Source of the DNA: Coriaria nepalensis
Taxonomy: Eukaryota; Streptophyta; Magnoliopsida; Cucurbitales; Coriariaceae
Reading direction: 5' to 3'
Length of the DNA: 64,000 nt
Assembly (NCBI GenBank): GCA_027186245.1
Contig: CP114496.1
Span: 3,417,501 to 3,481,500, forward strand
Position numbers and translations under genes: made by a program. Below the pieces are notes generated by a model. The model was not told where the DNA came from, did not search any database, and saw only the letters and a program-made list of their open reading frames with translations. Positions 51,101 to 62,100 of this stretch are shown here, piece by piece. Every line of letters begins with the position of its first letter. Positions within the stretch are counted from its first letter, which is position 1.

Positions 51101-53812
51101 AAGGAGGTACCATAGTCGATCTTTCATTCATTTTAGTAATCATCCGCTTATTGACAATTAGTTTTGAGTTGGAAAACCAAATTCTTATAAATGGAAATAT
51201 GTACTAATGCAGGCCCGGGCCGGTATAACTGAAGTGCATTTTTTCCCATTCAATCCTGTGGATAAGAGAACTGCATTAACTTACGTTGATGCGGAAGGAA
51301 AATGGCATAGAGCAAGCAAAGGTGCTCCTGAGCAGGCAAGTCACTTTGTCATCAATATGCCTTATAATCAGGATTTTTTGCTGATGTTATGAGAGTCTAA
51401 TTCGGTTTATGCAAGCAGATCTTGACTCTTTGCAATTGCAAGGAAGACATGAAAAGGAAGGTTCACAGCACCATAGACAAGTTTGCCGAACGTGGGCTCC
51501 GGTCATTAGCTGTTTCCAGACAGGAAGTGCCCGAGAGAAGCAAGGAAAGCCCCGGTGCTCCTTGGCAGTTTGTTGGTTTGTTGTCCCTTTTTGATCCTCC
51601 AAGACACGACAGTGCAGAAACCATTCGTAGGGCCCTCGAGCTTGGAGTGAATGTTAAGATGATTACTGGTACCTTCTTGATCCTAGTCTACCTAAGTAGA
51701 TAGCTACTAAAGACTCATATATGCATATATTATTTTATAATTTATATGTATGAATAGGTGACCAACTTGCCATTGCAAAGGAGACTGGTCGAAGGCTTGG
51801 TATGGGGTCAAATATGTATCCATCTGCTTCATTGCTAGGCCAACACCAGGATGAAAGCATTATCGGAATTCCCATAGAAGAGTTGATCGAAAAGGCTGAT
51901 GGGTTTGCCGGAGTATTTCCAGGTTCATAATTAATTTGTAGCTTTCTTCTTTCCAGGTCGAAAAAATGTCATTTGTTGGTGTATATAGATCTGATTAGAT
52001 GCACATGCAAATGTAATTATATATAGAGCACAAATATGAGATCGTGAAGAAGCTACAAGAGAGGAAACACATATGTGGAATGACTGGAGATGGAGTGAAT
52101 GATGCCCCCGCTTTGAAGAAGGCAGATATCGGAATTGCCGTGGCTGATGCTACTGATGCTGCAAGAGGTGCTTCTGATATAGTCCTCACTGAACCCGGTC
52201 TAAGTGTTATCATCAGTGCAGTGCTCACAAGTAGAGCCATCTTTCAGAGAATGAAGAACTACACAGTCAGCTACTTTATTTTTTCTATTTTTCATATTCA
52301 TCATTCATCATCTGCACTTGCTTCTTTTGAGTTTTGAAGCTAATCAATCTTTTTTGTTTTTGATTAGATTTATGCAGTTTCAATCACAATTCGTATTGTG
52401 GTAAGTAGCTAGATACTAGCCAGATGGTTTAAGAAACTACTTATAATGAATCATTGATCTTTTGCCAAATTATATACACACATTCATGTATGCAGTTTGG
52501 TTTCTTGCTCATTGCTCTCATCTGGAAGTTCGATTTCTCGCCATTCATGGTCCTGATTATTGCAATTCTAAACGATGGTAAGTCATAATTTATTAACGAA
52601 GCGTAAGTCATATGGATAATTCTCTTTCTTCAAGTTTGACAATGAATACTGAATGAGTTACTGTCCTGAAAGGTACCATCATGACAATCTCAAAGGACAG
52701 AGTGAGGCCATCTCCAATGCCTGATAGCTGGAAACTCAAAGAGATATTTGCGACCGGGATTGTGCTTGGAGGTTACTTGGCAACTATGACAGTAATCTTC
52801 TTCTGGTTAATGAAAGATACAGATTTCTTCCCAGAGAAGTTCAGTGTAAGACCTATCAAGCACAGTCCTCATGAATTGACAGCTGCTCTTTACCTGCAAG
52901 TGAGTATTGTGAGTCAAGCACTTATATTCGTGACCCGATCTCGAACCTGGTCCTTCCTAGAACGTCCCGGTTTGATGTTGATGAGCGCTTTCCTAATCGC
53001 ACAGCTGGTAATTAATTATCATGACCACTGTATATTATAGATTATCCTCATTGATTAATTTTCGTCAAGTCACTAATGCTAAAATGATGATCATCGAGAC
53101 ATCTCTTTGTTTTTTTTTTTTTTCCAGGTAGCAACTGTAATAGCTGTTTATGCCGATTGGGACTTTGCCAACATCAAAGGATGTGGATGGGGATGGGCTG
53201 GTGTTATATGGATCTACAGTGTTATCTTCTATCTTCCTCTCGACCTTCTGAAGTTCGGCACCCGTTACGTCCTAAGTGGGAGGGGTTGGAATAACTTGAT
53301 AGACAGCAAGGTCTATATAATTTCATTATTTTTTCTTCGCAACTTGAAAAGTTTTTGAGACTGCCAATAACTAAATGAATTAGCTCGAGCTCTAACTCTT
53401 GTCTTCTAAAACCATCTTAATATACTGTTTTTCGTTGAATGCAGACCGCCTTCACAACCAAGAAAGACTATGGAAAAGAAGAGAGGGAAGCTCAATGGGC
53501 TGTTGCACAAAGGACCTTACATGGACTTCAACCTCCACAAACCACAGCTATCTTCCATGAAAAGGCCAGCTATTCGGAACTCTCCGAGATTGCCGAGCAG
53601 GCCAAGAGGCGAGCTGAGGCTGCAAGGTAATTTGTAACAAAAGATTAAATGTCCTAATAATGGAAACTAATAATCATGATATCTAAATTATCTCTCTTAC
53701 GGTTGGTTGTTCTAGGCTTCGAGAGACCCACACGCTCAAGGGTCATGTTGAATCAGTGATAAAACTCAAAGGATTGGACCTTGACAACATTCAGCAGCAT
53801 TACACCGTGTGA
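48102..53812 (+). CDS. Plasma-membrane H+-ATPase (P3A-type, AHA family)
   Basis: Fourteen exons join in frame to 950 aa (family 948-956): 48102-48146, 49764-49883, 50016-50252, 50345-51106, 51213-51335, 51419-51668, 51758-51922, 52027-52265, 52368-52400, 52496-52577, 52673-53007, 53128-53310, 53445-53626, 53716-53812. The enzyme pumps protons out of the cell using ATP and energises secondary transport. Visible signatures: TGES (183-186) of the actuator domain; the phosphorylated Asp330 in [15 protein letters not shown] in the nucleotide-binding domain; and TGDGVNDAP (Asp589, Asp593) at the hinge. The membrane helices are in the usual order. The C-terminal regulatory domain ends HYTV; Thr949 would be the phosphorylated residue for 14-3-3 binding. 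Intron 5 uses a GC donor. I see no break, so it should be functional. The isoform (AHA number) cannot be assigned. Confidence 0.97.
51336..51418 (+). other. GC-AG intron 5 of the H+-ATPase gene
   Basis: The exon ends GAGCAG and is followed by GCAAGT, with GCAAGCAG as the acceptor. Joining here gives GAPEQ followed by [10 protein letters not shown], the family sequence. No GT donor nearby keeps the frame. A strong CAG/GCAAGT context is typical of functional GC-AG introns. Confidence 0.85.
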
Positions 53813-54306
53813 TCATTTTGATCAGTTGAACAGAGTTTGTGATCAAATAATCAGCCCGAATCAAGAAGAGAGGGTGGAAGAGAGACACGTAGATTTTTTC
53901 TGTTTATTTGAATTCCTTACTTTTGTTTGCTCTGTTCTCTTTCTTTGTATTGGTGATCTGTACTATCAGAAAGAGGCGTTTGTGTTTTGCTTCATTTTGT
54001 TTGAACTACGATATTTTGAGCTATGTACCTCAGTTTTTTGGGAATATAATGAAGCTCACTAATTGTTTCATTCTCTAGTTACTATTATCATAGGATCTGC
54101 ATATATGCAATGATTTTAACATGAAGTACATTCTTCTTCTTCTTCATGAGATATTAGTGTAGTTTGTCGATGGTTTATGTGATGAGCTCGAACCGGATAG
54201 CCCAGTGGACTGTCGTTGGATTCAAATCGGTAACTCGATGGATCTTTACCAGGTGAAAGAAATTGGGTGGTATCAAATATATAACCTATTTTGGAGATAA
54301 TAGGAA
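53813..54306 (+). other. 3' untranslated region of the H+-ATPase gene and flank
   Basis: The first 250 or so bases are the likely 3' untranslated region. No perfect AATAAA is present; an AATATAATGAA string at about 54042-54052 is a possible plant-type signal. After about 54180 the sequence leads into a copia LTR. Confidence 0.45.
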
Positions 54307-55096
54307 TGTTGGGTGCTGTTTTGGAGATAATAGAAGGTATGAGGTTATTTTGGGATTAATGGAAAAAAGAAAGCTGCTCTCTCACTTATAACTCGAGACT
54401 AAAAGGGGTAAAATCAGTGTGCATAAGATCTGAAAAAACAGAACGCTCCTCCTCCTCTCTTCTCTCCCATGCGCGCGACAACAGCCTTCTCTTGGCACGA
54501 TTTGTGCCGTCGATCTCCATACCTTCCGATGGTTTGATCAACTTGTGATTTTGGTTTGCTATTCCTCTTTCTTTGTTATTCTTGAATAGTTTATTTTCAT
54601 ATTAGATTGAAACCTTAGCTGAAACTTTGGGTTAATGTTGTAAAATCTTTATTGAATCTTTGGTTGATGTTGAATGATCTTGTATACTAGTAAATTTAGG
54701 ACTTGATTGTGTGTTTATACCAGAACTCTATCATTATCGCAAACCATATTCTCAAAATTCCTAAGCTCGAATAGATGTAGTCTATCTTGATTGATTTGAT
54801 CTCATAGATGAACCACTATATTTTTTAACGACTTTTTCATTTTCTTGCATTGTTTAATTGTCAAGAAAATATGTCTATTAATTTCATAGTCATTAGTTTA
54901 TTGCTTAGAGAAATCAGCAAGGTAGTCTGCTAGTCTGCTCACAGTTCATCAAGAAAGAAACTGTTTATTGAAATATTGATATGCTATTTTTGGTCCTTGA
55001 CAAAAACGAACAATAGGAAGGTATGGTATATGAAATTGATTAGGACTTAGCTTCAAGAATGAGAATAAATTATAATAAACTTGAATGAAAATTACA
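54307..55096 (+). repeat. 5' LTR of copia element C
   Basis: It begins near TGTTGGGTGC. Its segment of about 54475-54865 recurs at 56570-56960, sharing caaccttctcttgg.acgattt-like, atcaacttgtgattttggttt, gatgtagtctat and ttttcattttcttgcattgtt strings. The left border is approximate. Confidence 0.65.
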
Positions 55097-55100
55097 ATAG

Positions 55101-55112
55101 TGGCATTAGAGC
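55101..55112 (+). other. Copia primer-binding site (initiator Met tRNA)
   Basis: TGGCATTAGAGC followed by ATAGGTTT is a two-base variant of the copia TGGTATCAGAGC site. It directly follows the LTR end. Confidence 0.75.
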
Positions 55113-55370
55113 ATAGGTTTAATCTTGGTTGTGAAATTGGTAAAATTTTCTTGATTGCTTGATGATTGTACAAACAGTTTTGCATAAGAGTCTTGATTAA
55201 ATAATTGTTGTATGTTATTCTGTGAATGATCTTAACTTGGTATTATGCATATTGTATGATTGAAGATTAAGCATTAAAAATTGTTTTGATTTCTTAAAGA
55301 TTACCTTAAGTTGAGTTAGATCTAAATTTCTAGATCTTTCTTGTGTTGATAGGTTCAAACATCAGGTTAG

Positions 55371-56560
55371 TTGAAGTGTGTATTGCACTCTTTGTATATT
55401 GAAATGATGACCACCTATATGAAAATCCGGATGTTCGATGGTAAGTCTGATTACAGGACTTGGAAGAAGAGGATGATTGCTCTTCTATCACATAACAAAG
55501 TTTTCATAGCATTGGAACAAGACGATACTAAGTGGACAGCCACAACGATTGCTAAACATGCAGAAATTGATCAAGAGGCATACGATCTCGTGATCATGCA
55601 CTTAGGAGATAATATTCTTCGAAAGGTAGATGGATAGAGACACCTTTGTCTATGTGGGGTAAGCTTGACTCACTCTATACTCAATCTGCACATAATCTAG
55701 CATATCTAAAAAGTGCTCTTTTTAATTGGAAAATGGACATATTGAAAAATCTAGATGATAACTTAGATGAATTTTAAAAAATGAACTTAGCTTTAAAGGG
55801 AACCGCTCATGCATTAGATGAGTCTAGTCAAGCCATGATATTGCTTCAATCCATTTTCGATGATTATATAGTAGTTAAGAATGCATTAAATATACGGGTG
55901 AGGAACTTAAACTTGACTTAGTTATAATGGGACTTAAGGTTAGAGAATTATAATTAAAAATAAGTAAGAGAACTAATAAAAACTTGTTTGTTAAAGAAAA
56001 ACAAAAAAGAAAAGATTCTAGTCAATCTAATAGAAATTCTAAGAAAAAACAATAAGTTAAAAGAAATAATAATAAAGAAATTAGGAAATATTATTATTGT
56101 AATAAAACCAATCATTTAAAAAATGATTGTTATGCTTTGAACAATAATAAAAAGGGATCATCTCAAGGAAATCACAAAGGAAATGTGTGGCTAATGCAAC
56201 TTGTATTTCTGTGGTCCTCAATATTTCACAAGGTATTATTGTGAATGATTGGATCTAGGATTGGGGTTGCACATTCCACATAAGCCCGAATCGAGAGTGG
56301 TTCGATGACTGTAAAGAATTAGATGATGGTACGATTTTCATGGAAAATAATCGAATTTGTAAGATCTTAGGGATATGAAACATAACCTTAAAGTTCCATG
56401 ATGGTAGGATAGTTATACAATCTAAGGTTAGATACAATTTGGAGCTGAAACGGAACCTAATATCCCTAGGAACCTTAGATGAAAGTAGTTGTTCGTATAG
56501 GGCAGAAAATGGCATGTTGATTGTTTATAGAAATTGAAAACCATTACTTAAGGGTGTTAA
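55371..56560 (+). pseudogene. Copia gag and protease remnant
   Basis: The gag starts with IRMFDGKSDYRTWKKRMIAL (the copia FDG.NY..W pattern) and stays open to 55635. It continues in another frame with SALFNWKMD and a zinc-knuckle relic (YYYCNKTNHLKNDC, first Cys lost, about 56090-56135). Next comes DWGCTFHISPNREWFDDCKE, where the protease DSG is degraded, and LELKRNLISLGTLDE of the pre-integrase region. Frameshifts and stops throughout. Confidence 0.8.
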
Positions 56561-56569
56561 GAAACATGG

Positions 56570-56960
56570 TCTCCCGCGCGTGCGACTGCAACCTTCTCTT
56601 GGTACGATTTGCTCCGCCAATCTCTATACCTTCTAATGGTTTAATCAACTTGTGATTTTGGTTTGCCATTCCTCTTTCCTTGTGATTCTTGGATAGTTTA
56701 TTTTCGGATTATGTTGAAACCTTAATTGAAAATTTAGTTTTGGGATTGTGAAATCTTTGTTGAATCTTTGGTTTATGTTGGATGATCTTGTGTACTGGTG
56801 GATCTAGGACTTGATTGTGTACTTGTGCTAGAACTCCATCACTATTGCAAACGAGACTCTCGGAATTCTGAACCTCGAGTGGATGTAGTCTATATTGATC
56901 AATTTGATCTCATAAACGAACCACTATAATTTCTTGTGTCTTTTTCATTTTCTTGCATTG
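56570..56960 (+). repeat. Truncated second LTR copy of element C
   Basis: Direct repeat of 54475-54865. It is cut at both ends: it starts within the LTR on the left and stops at TTGCATTGTT on the right, where the MULE remnant begins. Confidence 0.75.
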
Positions 56961-57560
56961 TTGGGAGGAAGTGGAGTTGCAATTGGGTTATGACATGTGC
57001 TCTTGTAATGTCCAACATTGCCACACTTGTTACATTTATTTCTCTTTTGTGGTTGTTCTTCTCTTGAATGTATATGTCTTTTCTTAGGTCTTCCACTTTG
57101 TTTACACATTACGGGAGGTAAAATCACAAGCAACCGAAGAGTTTCTGGAAATTCCTAATCATCGGTCACTTGTATAGGATAAATTAATTATACATAAGCT
57201 CGCCTCCAATTTGAAGTCATGTAGTATTCTACCTATAATATTTGTGGTGCAATATTTCCATAGCTCGAAGCTGTTAAAGCATTGGCGCACAGCAACTTAT
57301 CCAGTTGAAACACCCTATATGTGCAACTCCTATCCCTTAAATACACCGAAGCATCAGTTGAAATATCAGTCACCTCAAATGTATTTATGTTCACTCTATC
57401 AACTTTCAGTGTTACTGATTCATTATGTCTTCTCTATAATATTTTCTCTACCTCATGTGTCAATAGTGTGGTTGTCTCGTTAGCTAAAATTCGGTAGTCG
57501 TAGAACCAAGTAGTCATTATCTTCCTAATACTATCGAGCAAGGCTATAATTGGATAGTCA
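56955..57560 (-). pseudogene. MuDR/MULE transposase C-terminal remnant
   Basis: On the minus strand the order is: LLDSIRKIMTTWFYDYRIL (about 57545-57490); a SWIM-finger relic reading SCTYRVFQLDKLLCANALTA; WRRAYV.LIYPIQ; then ILPPVMCKQSGRPKK; and an intact CCHC knuckle CNKCGNVGHYKSTC (about 57040-56999). This is the conserved tail of plant MuDR transposases. The SWIM motif has lost its second Cys (now Tyr) and its His (now Asn). The catalytic core and terminal repeats are absent. Confidence 0.85.
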
Positions 57561-57789
57561 CACGCAATTCGTAATCTCGGAAATTCATAATTGTTAGCTC
57601 AACTTTAATTAGACATGATGTAATCTCAGCAATTCGTAATTGTTAGCTCAACTTTCTCCTGAAAAATAATGTTTATTGACGATGTTTTTCGACTTTCTCT
57701 AATATAATTGTCACTAAGCTGAACCCGAAACCATTGACATTAATACCATGCGCTAGTTTCTTGGCACTAACATGTGAAACATTCATTCA

Positions 57790-58014
57790 TACTTAGGCAG
57801 GAAAAATATTTATGTGAATCCTCTAGTTGCACCACCACTGGTTGGTGGTTATGGGTATGGTTATGGAGTGCCATTCTATGGTAGATGGGGTTGGTCCCCA
57901 TTTTCATTTTTTGCACTCGGTCCAAGTGTTGCTGTCGGAATTGGCGGTGGGTTTAATCTCATTGTTTATCCTTTTCGTACTCGACCACCACTCTTAGCAG
58001 CCAAAGCATCATGA
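57790..58014 (+). pseudogene. Glycine-rich gene fragment beside the MULE
   Basis: An open stretch reads NPLVAPPLVGGYGYGYGVPF, then GWSPFSFFALGPSVAVGIGG, and stops at 58012-58014. The start looks like an acceptor (cttaggcag). The Gly/Tyr/Pro-rich style followed by a GxxVAVGxGGGF segment resembles part of a nuclear-encoded chloroplast membrane protein, as I remember it, but with the following membrane helix lost. It is probably a captured exon fragment rather than a gene. The identification is uncertain. Confidence 0.45.
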
Positions 58015-58029
58015 AAATAATAATAGATC

Positions 58030-58741
58030 GAAATAAACAAGAACAGAGGAAGTGCAAAAACTACAAAAAAAACTAGATTGATTAAACTTGAATGTTTTAT
58101 AATTTAAATAATAATAGATCAAAAATAGATTACAAGGCCACCACCTATATTTTTAAGTCAAGTAAAAATAAGATTGAAAGCTAAAGACTGATACAACTAA
58201 TTATCAATTGCATCACAAACTAGAAAAGTATGCTTATGTAGCAAAGCATGTTGCAGAATCAGTTCAGCTTTGCTGCAGAAGCAGTTCACCATGCAATCAA
58301 AGAGTTAAAGTGATAAACCCGATCCAAACATGGTTCTTGGCTTCAAAAACTTGATCACCACAACCAAAACAATGGATAATGAATGATGAAGCAAAGATCC
58401 GCCCATCACACATATAGAGCCTCTAACTTATTCTGCAAGCAATCAAACAAATTAAAATTGTAGCCATCGACCTGTAGACCCATCGACCCATTGAGTACAC
58501 CGACTCATCAACCTGTCGAGTACGTCGACTTATCGAGCCATCGACCCGTCGACCTATCGAGTACTCAGTTGCAATAGATTTAACTCCTTCAATTTTGACT
58601 GATCTGACTAATTATTCTTGCAACAAGTTTGTTTTAGCCTCCTTCAATTATAAGAATGATGGTCAACGCCAAAATCCACCGAACACAAAAGTCAACTCTT
58701 TGATGAACTTAAGCCATTCTCAAACTAGTTGATTTCTAACA
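58030..58741 (-). repeat. 3' LTR of copia element D
   Basis: On the minus strand it starts TGTTAGAAATCAACTAG at 58741, right after a purine tract (TTGAAGAGGAG, about 58742-58753). The far end is not clear. Confidence 0.6.
58465..58565. repeat. TCGAC-rich minisatellite in the LTR
   Basis: About nine imperfect repeats of a 10-12 base unit built on CATCGACC / TCGAGTAC (ccatcgaccc, ctgtcgagtacg, gacttatcgagc and so on). It is unusually rich in CpG for this region. Confidence 0.8.
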
Positions 58742-61090
58742 CTCCTCTTCAATTGGTTTGGGAATCACCTCTAATATTTCTCTGAACTTTTCAAACTTGA
58801 ATGTGGACAAAGACTTTGTGAAGATATCAACATTTTATTCTTCATAAGAGCAATGAACAAGGTTGACTTTCCCATTCTTAATTTTCTCCCTTGTGGCATG
58901 GAACTTAACTTGGATTTGCTTGAGCTTGTAAATCCACTTGACCTTAATCACTTTTTGATGTTCAGGCCTATCTGCAAGTTCCTATGTTTGATTTTTTCAA
59001 TCATATCCAGCTCCCCCTTCATTGCATCCATCCAACATTCATCGTTTGTAGCTTCATTGAATGACATAGGTTCAGACACAGCAACATTAAGAAGCCTAAA
59101 CCTTTGGACTTTTCGTTCAGAATTAGATCTTGATTCACTATCTTCTTGAATTTCTAGAATGAAATCATAGTAGTCAACATCAATTCCTTCAAAATTCCAA
59201 TCAAATTTCATTTCTTCATCAAGATTTATGTCTCGAGCATTTACCACTTTGTTTGCCTTAGGATAAAATACTTTGTATCCCTTAGCATCAAGGTTGTAGC
59301 CTACCAACACACACTTCTCAACCTTTTTAGAGAGCTTGTCTCTTTTTGCATCAAGTATATGTGCAAAACACATCGAGGAAAAACTTTTCAAATGAGAGAC
59401 AGAAGGCTTATTATCATACTAGGCTTCAAATGAAGTCATTTTCTTCACAGACTTAGTTGGAAGTCTTTTCAGAATATACATACTTATGCTTGCTGCTTCA
59501 TCCCAAAACTTCTTAGGCATTTGCTTCTCAAATAATATACTCCTTGTCATCTCTATTATGATTATGTTCTTCTCTTTAGAAACACCATTATGTTGAAGAT
59601 TATAAGAAATGATAAGTTGGTGATTAATACCATTGCCTTGATAGAACTGTTTGAACTCGAGTGATAAATACCCTCCTCCATCATATGTTCTGATGGTGTT
59701 CATTTTCTTCTCACTTTCTATCTCCACTAATGCCTTAAACTTCTTCAAGACAAAAAATACTTCAGACTTTTCTTTGAGAAAGTATATCCAACAGAATCTT
59801 GACTTGTCGTCTATGAATATAATAAAATACTTAGAGCCATTTAAAGACACCACATTGAAAGGTTCACATACATCTGAGTGGATCAGCTCAACTTCTCTAT
59901 AGCCCTTGTAACTTAATTTTTTGGAAACACCTTCTTCTTCATCTTTCCAAGTTGGCAACCTTCACATACTTCAAATTGAGGTTGAACAGAAGGCATGTCT
60001 TTCGCAAAATCTTTTGAATTTAGCTCTTTGATAGACTTGAGATCAAAATGGCCAAACCGTTTGTGCCATGTCCAAGTATCTATACCTCTACATGAAAGTG
60101 CTTGGTGTTTCCAATCTAGAATGAAGCAATTATGTTGAATTGGTACTATAACCACTTCATTTAGCTTAGTGTCATGAATAACACAATGAGCTCCTCTAAA
60201 CATTAGAATGTATCCATGCTTCATCATCTGCCATACACTCAGCATATTCTGATTAATGTCAGGCACATATAACACATTGGCTATATGTTTGATTCCACCA
60301 CTAGTTTGTATAGAACAATTCCTTTTCCATGAGCTTAAACTGTTTCTCTATTTTCCACTATTATGTTGGTTGAAAACATCCTGTATATTTCCTCAAATAG
60401 ACCAAGATCATGGGACATGTGGTTGAATGCCCACTATCAATAAGCCATTCTTTCTTGGACTCAAAATTTGAATGAGCCATAAACAAGTACTCCTCTTGTT
60501 CTGCTGCACTTGCTTGTTGAGATAAAGGTCCAACTTCAGAAGTCTTTCTTTTGTAGTTTTTATCCACATGTCCAAGCTTCTTACAGATTGAGCATTCAAT
60601 CTTGTTCGTGCTCCAACAGAACTTCTCAGTATAACTCTTCTTCTTACAAAAATTGCAACTGAACTGCTTCCTTTTGTCAGACCAATCCCTCGAGCTGCTT
60701 GTCTAATTTTCCTTCTTCCAAGGGTTCTTGTGCTTAGCTAACAAAGCACCTTCAGACTGAACACTTGCTCTATTCAAATGTCTCTTCTCATTAGCTTGCA
60801 AAGATCTCATCAAGTCACAAAGAGTGAGAGTAGATAAATCTTTACTCTCTTGTATAATATCAACTTTGGAATCAAACATTGATGGCAGAGATACTAACAC
60901 CTTGTTTGCTATCTCTGGCTCAGAGATATCATCACCAAGTATCCTCATTTAGCTGACAACTTCATTAAGCTTTTCTATATAAGCTTGAGTTAGTTCATCT
61001 TTTTTCATCCTTAGAGCTTGAAAATTTCTTCTAGCAACTAGGAGATTAACTGCATATACTCTATTAGTGCTATGAAACTTAAATTGAAGT
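58742..61090 (-). pseudogene. Ty1/copia polyprotein pseudogene (element D)
   Basis: From right to left on the minus strand. Gag (about 61090-60700) reads HSTNRVYAVNLLVARRNFQ, then ILGDDISEPEIANKVLVSLP. The protease has EWLIDSGHSTTC (about 60470). Pre-integrase includes DTWTWHKRFGHFDLKSIKEL and VCEGCQLGK. The integrase (59958-59419) has IHSDVCEPF, FIDDKSRFCWIYFLKEKSE and a decayed RTYDGGGY. The integrase tail (59391 onward) has KSFSSMCFAHILDAKRDKL. The start of reverse transcriptase (EATNDECWMDAMKGELDMIE) then fuses directly to the very end of RNase H (IQVKFHATREK), so most of both is deleted. Its 5' LTR and gag start are missing, replaced by aspartic protease sequence. Confidence 0.9.
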
Positions 61091-61094
61091 GTTT

Positions 61095-61857
61095 TCTATG
61101 CTATCTTAGCATTTTATAAATCATACTCAAAATAAAAGCCACGTTGTAGTGCAGCACCCATTGCAATCGCTGATCTGGAAATAGACGTAAGATACTTCAT
61201 TAGCTGCAAAAGCTAAACAAAATGTGTTTTCATCACCTATTACAAAATAATTATATATCGGAAACTCCAAAGTCGCACCTCCCTTAAATCGGAATACTAA
61301 TTTTAGAAAATAATCATAATTATCAGAAACTTTGAAGCATAGCTCTAGACCTCCAATATTGCATTTATTAGTATCTTCACCCATCTGTTTTATAAACTCT
61401 CTTGCCACAGGTTCAAAATTTTTCCTATGTAGGATTGTTAAAGTTTTGGTTGTGTCGATTATGGTACCTCAATGGCATGTAGAACCAATCGAGAGTTTTC
61501 AAGTAATATTAATCGTCACATTGCCCACAATGATATCTTGAAGAATTACATAATAAGAACTTTTTGAAAAGGGATGGAAGCTAGATGGGCATTTGCGAAA
61601 TTGTATGTATCTAAGCTCACTAGTCAAAGTAGTTTGACTTGTTGGAAATTTGGGTCCGTGATCTATACCACTTGATAAACAATAGGAGAATCTTTTCACA
61701 CTCATCTGAGATGGCAACAAATCCAATTCACGACTGAATCCAGCAAAACCGACATGTGAGAGGGTAGAATAGTTTGAACAACCAAAGATGAAATCATACA
61801 CAATTATATGATTTGAAATGTTTAAGAATCTCTAGAAGTAAAGATCCCTTAAGTAAT
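61095..61857 (-). pseudogene. Nepenthesin-type aspartic protease pseudogene fragment
   Basis: On the minus strand, from 61857: a YLKGSLLLE-like piece (the usual GYL..ETL), DFIFGCSNYSTL (FGC motif), VGFAGFSRELDLLPSQMSVK, RFSYCL, SYYVILQDIIVGN, then GTIIDTTKTLTIL, LELCFKVSD, VFRFKGGATLEFP, FCLAFAAN. After a one-base frameshift near 61180 comes AIAMGAALQRGFYFEYDL, the final strand. This covers roughly the second half of a plant A1B aspartic protease (family about 430-480 aa). The second catalytic motif D(S/T)G is now DTT, and stops are present, so it is inactive. It is cut on the right by a copia LTR and merges on the left with another copia gag. Confidence 0.85.
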
Positions 61858-62046
61858 TGTTAATAGACATCCCTTTATTACTCCACAAAATCATACATTT
61901 ATTTATATTTATTTCTTTATTATGTACGACATCTTCTGATTAACATATTTCTTTTTTTTTTTTTTAGGTTTCCTTTGTATTATATTAATTGTACTCATTC
62001 TAATAAACTATATGAAAATATTTTCTAATTAATTCTGTTTTTAACA
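61858..62046 (+). repeat. 5' LTR of copia element E (189 bp)
   Basis: It begins TGTTAATAG and ends TTTTTAACA, giving perfect TGTTAA...TTAACA ends, and is followed at once by the primer-binding site. It is short for a plant LTR. Confidence 0.85.
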
Positions 62047-62058
62047 TGGTATCATAGT
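62047..62058 (+). other. Copia primer-binding site
   Basis: TGGTATCATAGT is one base away from the copia consensus TGGTATCAGAGT and sits directly after the LTR end. Confidence 0.85.
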
Positions 62059-62100
62059 CAAATCTCATTTCTTCACCCCTTCGATTCTCCAAGCCAAATA

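Larger units (their letters stand above)
54307..56960 (+). mobile_element. Truncated Ty1/copia element C
   Basis: The order is LTR (about 54307-55096), primer-binding site (55101), gag (55371 to about 56130), protease/pre-integrase remnant (about 56160-56560), then a truncated direct copy of the LTR (about 56570-56960). Integrase, reverse transcriptase and RNase H are missing: the frame jumps from the pre-integrase region straight into LTR sequence. Confidence 0.75.

Noticed and set aside
54190..54250. A-box and B-box-like strings suggesting a tRNA or SINE
   Set aside because: No cloverleaf can be formed, and the sequence adjoins a copia LTR; the match is probably chance.
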